From Allosphingosinicella deserti (GTDB taxonomy: Bacteria; Pseudomonadota; Alphaproteobacteria; Sphingomonadales; Sphingomonadaceae): a stretch of DNA of 64,000 bases. This document shows, piece after piece, positions 63,866 through 64,000 of the stretch. Every line of letters starts with the position of its first letter. The stretch's first letter is position 1. The stretch is taken from positions 174,513 through 238,512 of the forward strand of contig NZ_PXYI01000009.1 in assembly GCF_003012735.1 (NCBI RefSeq), written 5' to 3'. The notes beneath the pieces were generated by a model that saw only the letters and a program-made list of their open reading frames with translations, ran no database searches and had not been told where the DNA came from. Position numbers and translations under genes: made by a program.

Positions 63866-64000
63866 GGATCTTTGCTAGAGCATGATCATTTTTCTGTGAA
63901 TCTGGCAGGGGATTCCCAAAGGGCCTGGATCGTGATTCAAGGTGCTGGCTGGAAGGAGGCCAGCATGGATGACGCGGCCTTATTCAAATGATCTTCGCGA
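63866..64000 (+). mobile_element. Possible end of an insertion element at the right edge
   Basis: The final 130 bases differ from the flanking style: an AGAGCATGATCATTTTTC start, a GGGGATTCCC stretch, and GGAAGGAGGCCAGC ATG (ribosome site and start) followed by a frame that stops after eight codons. This arrangement recalls the left end and start of a transposase gene, but no transposase domain is visible before the window ends. Confidence 0.25.

Noticed and set aside
63866..64000. A complete insertion sequence at the right edge
   Set aside because: Only a leader-like stretch is visible and the frame after the ATG stops after eight codons; no transposase can be supported from this window.

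Overview
The window is GC-rich (visibly about 65 %), densely packed chromosomal DNA that reads as an alphaproteobacterium of the order Sphingomonadales. The reasons are a TonB-dependent receptor, a CckA hybrid kinase beside smpB and a DUF2062 gene, a GTTC-N7-GTTC LexA box in front of recA, a serB/miaA pair, and a sphingomonad-type inverted repeat (GGGCTTCGACAGGCTCAGCC). No phage, integrase, complete insertion sequence or CRISPR array was found. Most genes look like core or ordinary accessory chromosome. The species cannot be named from the sequence alone.

Layout. 1-5.7 kb is a molybdenum-cofactor region: XdhC (cut by the left edge), a ModE-like regulator, moaA overlapping a TauE/SafE exporter, and a tightly overlapping minus-strand operon moaD-moaE-moaB-moaC-moeA. 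A ModE-type inverted repeat lies between modE and moaA. 5.7-9.9 kb holds two HxlR regulators, each divergent from an oxidoreductase (an old-yellow-enzyme flavoprotein and a PRISE-type SDR), plus an MBL hydrolase. 9.9-14.3 kb has an RNB-domain ribonuclease, a GH-A-type hydrolase divergent from an ATP-grasp enzyme that follows a 21-codon ORF, and a GFA protein. 14.4-21.3 kb has a Bcr/CflA exporter, a TonB receptor, a VWA lipoprotein and an MCP with no ligand-binding domain.

21.4-30.7 kb is a run of small and stress-type genes: hemerythrin, lmo0937 family, nitrilase, NUDIX, DUF899, an ArsR-SRPBCC pair with a palindromic operator, several short ORFs, a cold-shock protein, an NTF2 protein, a TonB-like protein and DUF808. 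30.7-42.5 kb is housekeeping: recA, an alpha/beta hydrolase, a response regulator with cckA, DUF2062, smpB, dapA, a lytic transglycosylase, serB, miaA and a ketol-acid reductoisomerase with an altered cofactor loop. 42.5-46.5 kb is an unexplained minus-strand set: a ComP-like sensor membrane protein with no kinase domain, followed by three exported proteins, one of them ClpP-like.

46.6-54.7 kb has a doubly frameshifted small membrane gene, a VOC protein, mutL, and the cell-wall elongation operon mreB-mreC-mreD-mrdA-rodA. 54.8-59.4 kb has two identical tRNA-Lys(CTT) genes, a methyltransferase, and a MacA/MacB-type tripartite exporter operon. 59.8-62.8 kb is a three-gene Tad-type pilus-associated set (TadG with VWA, then two TadE-like proteins) behind a CtrA-like box. 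The window ends with two small secreted-protein genes that flank an 8-bp tandem repeat.

The strongest leads are the kinase-less sensor and exported-protein cluster, the divergent reductoisomerase, the short ORF coupled to the ATP-grasp gene, the frameshifted gene at 46.6 kb, and several well-formed operator candidates.
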